From Anaerolineae bacterium (GTDB lineage: Bacteria > Chloroflexota > Anaerolineae > Aggregatilineales > Phototrophicaceae), in NCBI GenBank assembly GCA_022824465.1, contig JAJDZV010000007.1, positions 271,733-335,732 on the forward strand: a stretch of DNA of 64,000 bases. The letters are read 5' to 3'. The position numbers were made by a program, and so were the translations under genes. Under the pieces are notes generated by a model. The model made no database searches and was not told where the DNA came from. It saw nothing but the letters and a program-made list of their open reading frames with translations. Below are positions 61,582-64,000 of the stretch, in pieces. Within the stretch, counting starts at the first letter, position 1, and each line of letters starts with the position of its first letter.

Positions 61582-62670
61582 ATGCCACTCAGCGAAAAAC
61601 ACGACGAAACCAAAACCTACGACGATATCCTCAATGCGGGCCCGCCACTGGAGCAATTGGCGAAGGATTTCGTGACGCCGACCGACCTCTTCTTCGTGCG
61701 CAACCACACCCAGATTCCGCACCTGCAATTGGACAGCTACCGCCTGGGCGTCCATGGCTTGGTATCGCGCGAATTATCGCTGAGCCTGAATCAGATAAAA
61801 GGCGACTTCGAGCGCTATACGCTTACCGCCACCCTGCAATGCGCGGGCAACCGGCGCAAGGAACTGGTCAGCTACAAGCCCATTGACGACCAGCTAGCCT
61901 GGGACATTGAAGCCATCGGCACCGCCGAATGGACCGGCCTGCGCCTGGGCGATGTGCTGGCCGCCGCCGGCATCAGCAGCCCGCAAGCCGAGCATGTCGC
62001 TTTCCTGGGCCTGGATACCCTCCTGCGCGATGGCGAGCGCGAATCCTTCGGCAGCTCCATCCCGCTGGACAAAGCGCTGGGTTGTGAAGTGCTGCTGGCT
62101 TACGAGATGAACGGCGAAGACCTGCCGCTGGCGCATGGCTGCCCCCTGCGCGTGGTCGTGCCCGGCTACATCGGCGCGCGCAGCGTCAAGTGGCTCAGCG
62201 ATATCTGCGTGCAAGACTGCCCCTCCGACAATCATTTTCAGCAAGTCGGCTACAAGCTCTTCCCGCCCCATATCAATATGTACAATGTCGATTATCATGA
62301 CGGCATGCAGCTCACCAAGCTGCCGGTTAATTCCGTCATCGTGCGCCCGCAAGACCGCAGCCTGCTGCCGGCCGGCAAGATCGCGGTCGAGGGCTACGCC
62401 ATGAGCGACGGCGAGCACGAAATCACCTGGATCAGCGTCTCGCCCGATGGCGGCGAGACCTGGCAGCGCGCCCAGTTCCTCAACGAGCCGCAGCTCTGGA
62501 CCTGGCAGCTTTGGCGCGCCGAATTCGACCTGCCGCCGGGCAGGCACGAGCTGGTCGTCCGCGCCTGGGACAGCGCCGCCAATAGCCAGCCCGAGACGAT
62601 CGCCAGCGTCTGGAATTTCAAGGGTTATGTCAACAACGCCTGGCATCGCGTTCAGATTACGACGAAGTGA
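61582..62670 (+). CDS. Sulfite oxidase family (molybdopterin) protein
   Basis: 362 aa, no signal peptide. The Mo-pterin-binding core begins TPTDLFFVRNHTQIP and contains LQCAGNRR with the cysteine that coordinates molybdenum, and VVVPGYIGARSVKWL. The C-terminal dimerisation domain (Ig-like, residues about 245-360) ends in WNFKGYVNNAWHRV. The substrate could be sulfite, nitrate or another; the lack of a signal suggests a cytoplasmic enzyme. It lacks the haem domain of vertebrate sulfite oxidase. Confidence 0.92.
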   Translation: MPLSEKHDETKTYDDILNAGPPLEQLAKDFVTPTDLFFVRNHTQIPHLQLDSYRLGVHGLVSRELSLSLNQIKGDFERYTLTATLQCAGNRRKELVSYKPIDDQLAWDIEAIGTAEWTGLRLGDVLAAAGISSPQAEHVAFLGLDTLLRDGERESFGSSIPLDKALGCEVLLAYEMNGEDLPLAHGCPLRVVVPGYIGARSVKWLSDICVQDCPSDNHFQQVGYKLFPPHINMYNVDYHDGMQLTKLPVNSVIVRPQDRSLLPAGKIAVEGYAMSDGEHEITWISVSPDGGETWQRAQFLNEPQLWTWQLWRAEFDLPPGRHELVVRAWDSAANSQPETIASVWNFKGYVNNAWHRVQITTK

Positions 62671-62742
62671 GGTCTTGGCGCCACCTGTGGCGCCTCTATC
62701 ATGCAGGTCACTTGTCACGTAAGTTGATAGGATGACCGAACA

Positions 62743-62976
62743 ATGCGAGAGAGTTCCTGGCGTTTACTGTTGGATTTGAATGACTTCGAGGATTATCATG
62801 CGCGGCAACGCTATCCGATATATGGGCGCGAGGACATCGTCAAAATGCTCGCTCCCTTCCGAAACCGTTCACGATTCGTCGTGCTAGAAACAAATGAGGA
62901 ATATGAGTACACTTTCTGGGACGGACAGTCTTGGTATGACGAGTTCAAAGATTGGGACGATGAAGAAAACGGCTAG
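62743..62976 (+). CDS. Hypothetical small acidic protein
   Basis: 77 aa, acidic at the C-terminus (YDEFKDWDDEENG), no membrane segment. The pattern RQRYPIYGREDIVKML then FVVLETNEEYEYTFWDG looks like a folded alpha/beta domain. No family recognised, weak ribosome site. 54 bases upstream of the AIPR gene; it may be part of the same locus. Confidence 0.5.
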   Translation: MRESSWRLLLDLNDFEDYHARQRYPIYGREDIVKMLAPFRNRSRFVVLETNEEYEYTFWDGQSWYDEFKDWDDEENG

Positions 62977-63030
62977 GCGGGCGAATTTGCTGCGCCTGAG
63001 GTCTAACAGGTAGACCCAAGGAGCGACCAA

Positions 63031-64000
63031 TTGTCACCGAAACACGACATTATCACGCTTGAACAGATTATCAACAGATTGCGCGCTGGCAGATTTCCCG
63101 ACATGAAACGAGAGCGATTCTTCGAGCATTTCGTCGCTGAACAAATCTTGAAAGAACGCGACTTGAACTATGACCAACTACTTGCGGGCAATGTCGGCGG
63201 TCCGTATGACGGCGGCATTGATGCGATTCACCTTTTTGTAAATGGTGATCACATAGACGATACGAATGTCGAGCGTTATAAGAGCATGAAAGAAGGCGTG
63301 AAGATCGACCTCCACCTTATCCAGGCGAAAGACAAAGACCGCATGGAAGTGGTCGTCGTTAACACCTTTGCTGCGTTGGCGGACGATATGTTCGTACCGA
63401 ATGTCGAGCTTCACAACCTTGCTGGTCAGTACAATTCAGGCGTCTTGCAAGCCTTCGAGTGGTTCTGGGACATTTTTAATGCGCTTCGGATTACTGCCGT
63501 TCCAGAAATAAACATCATCTTCTCCTATGCAACCAAGGCTGGCGGGCCAACAAAAAATATGCGCAAAAAAGCGAAGCAACTTGAAACGAAGCTGGGGCGT
63601 CTCATCCACGGTTGCAATTGCAGATTTGAGTTCCTCGGTTCGACTGAACTGCTTGATCTTTCGCGCGCAAAACCCCCACAACATTTTGAATTAATTGCAG
63701 CAGGCCAGCCTCTTTCGGCAGATGCCACCGGTGGAAGTTATGTAGCATTAGTTCGCCTCGACAGCTACTTTGACTTCATTACCTCCGACAATGGAGACTT
63801 GCATTGGCGTCTGTTCGAGGCAAACGTGCGCGATTGGCAAGGTGATAACAAGGTTAACAGACAGATTCAGGAGTCTTTGCGGCAACAGGATTCAAACGAT
63901 TTTTGGTGGCTGAACAATGGTGTGACGATGTTGGTGAAATCGCTCGTGCCAAGTGGACACAGCTTGCGGCTGGAAAACCCCGAAATCGTGAATGGATTGC
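63031..64000 (+). CDS. AIPR-family (abortive infection phage resistance) protein, partial
   Basis: 323 codons run from TTG 63031 (AAGGAG 7 bases upstream) off the right edge. N-terminal region has a PD-(D/E)xK nuclease-like set: GGID with Asp 64 and IQAK with Gln 98/Lys 100, as in Mrr-like restriction folds. The AIPR core follows: LFEANVRDWQGDNKVN (261-276) and FWWLNNGVTML (291-301), with VNG at the edge. AIPR proteins are known or suspected abortive-infection effectors. Lower GC than its neighbours suggests acquisition. Further defence genes may lie beyond the edge. Confidence 0.9.
   Translation, partial: MSPKHDIITLEQIINRLRAGRFPDMKRERFFEHFVAEQILKERDLNYDQLLAGNVGGPYDGGIDAIHLFVNGDHIDDTNVERYKSMKEGVKIDLHLIQAKDKDRMEVVVVNTFAALADDMFVPNVELHNLAGQYNSGVLQAFEWFWDIFNALRITAVPEINIIFSYATKAGGPTKNMRKKAKQLETKLGRLIHGCNCRFEFLGSTELLDLSRAKPPQHFELIAAGQPLSADATGGSYVALVRLDSYFDFITSDNGDLHWRLFEANVRDWQGDNKVNRQIQESLRQQDSNDFWWLNNGVTMLVKSLVPSGHSLRLENPEIVNGL

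Overview
The window looks like a piece of a Chloroflexota genome (Anaerolineae/Caldilineae-like). This is inferred from moderately high GC, many binding-protein-dependent sugar importers, CSLREA-type right-handed beta-helix proteins ending in SH3 domains, a ferredoxin of the kind common in that phylum, and a DUF2304 membrane protein. No rRNA gene is present, so the assignment rests on gene style. I see no integrase, transposase, CRISPR array or phage module.

Region by region. 1-8.4 kb: a partial TPP-dependent E1-alpha gene coupled to an FGGY sugar kinase (minus strand), then a plus-strand sugar importer operon (binding protein, two permeases) followed by an aldo/keto reductase and a double-VOC protein, driven by a near-perfect sigma70 promoter. 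8.7-20.4 kb: a long minus-strand catabolic operon with a LacI regulator, a Tat-exported family-5 binding protein, two Dpp/Opp-type permeases, two ATPases, a large uncharacterised toroid-like protein, a beta-propeller protein related to oligogalacturonate lyases, and a GH4 glycosidase. It looks like uptake and breakdown of an oligosaccharide, perhaps uronate-rich. 20.8-25.9 kb: an exported beta-helix/SH3 protein, a fibronectin-III remnant, a TetR regulator with palindromes upstream, a lipoprotein and a GH172 (DUF2961) enzyme. 26-34 kb: mostly housekeeping genes, including a glycosyltransferase, tRNA-Phe, a hydrolase, DUF2304, rhomboid, ThrRS lacking TGS, tRNA-Arg, ferredoxin and an EamA exporter.

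34.4-43.9 kb: exported proteins (SH3/Cys-repeat zinc peptidase, HtrA-like protease, thioredoxin-NHL protein, TPR protein, GH-A hydrolase with an SH3 domain) and a membrane protein behind a striking pair of overlapping palindromes. 44-50 kb: a second sugar importer with FGGY kinase, an interrupted small gene and a class II aldolase. 50-56 kb: EamA, MetY, a Wzz-like protein, threonine dehydratase, an enolase-superfamily dehydratase and an AadA-like nucleotidyltransferase. 56-59.4 kb: a second beta-helix/LysM/SH3 protein and a decayed third copy of its C-terminal module. 59.4-64 kb: a lipoprotein, an orphan double ABC ATPase, a sulfite-oxidase-family protein, and a partial AIPR-family gene (likely phage defence) running off the window.

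The common thread is scavenging of plant- or exopolysaccharide-derived sugars. Three importers, two FGGY kinases, three glycoside hydrolases, an aldolase, a sugar-acid dehydratase-like enzyme and several NAD(P)-linked enzymes would feed central metabolism. Neither family-1 sugar importer carries its own ATPase, so a shared ATPase elsewhere is likely. Small G-rich hairpin repeats recur, and one seems to have extended a coding sequence. Starts were adjusted where a ribosome binding site or signal peptide decided the matter.
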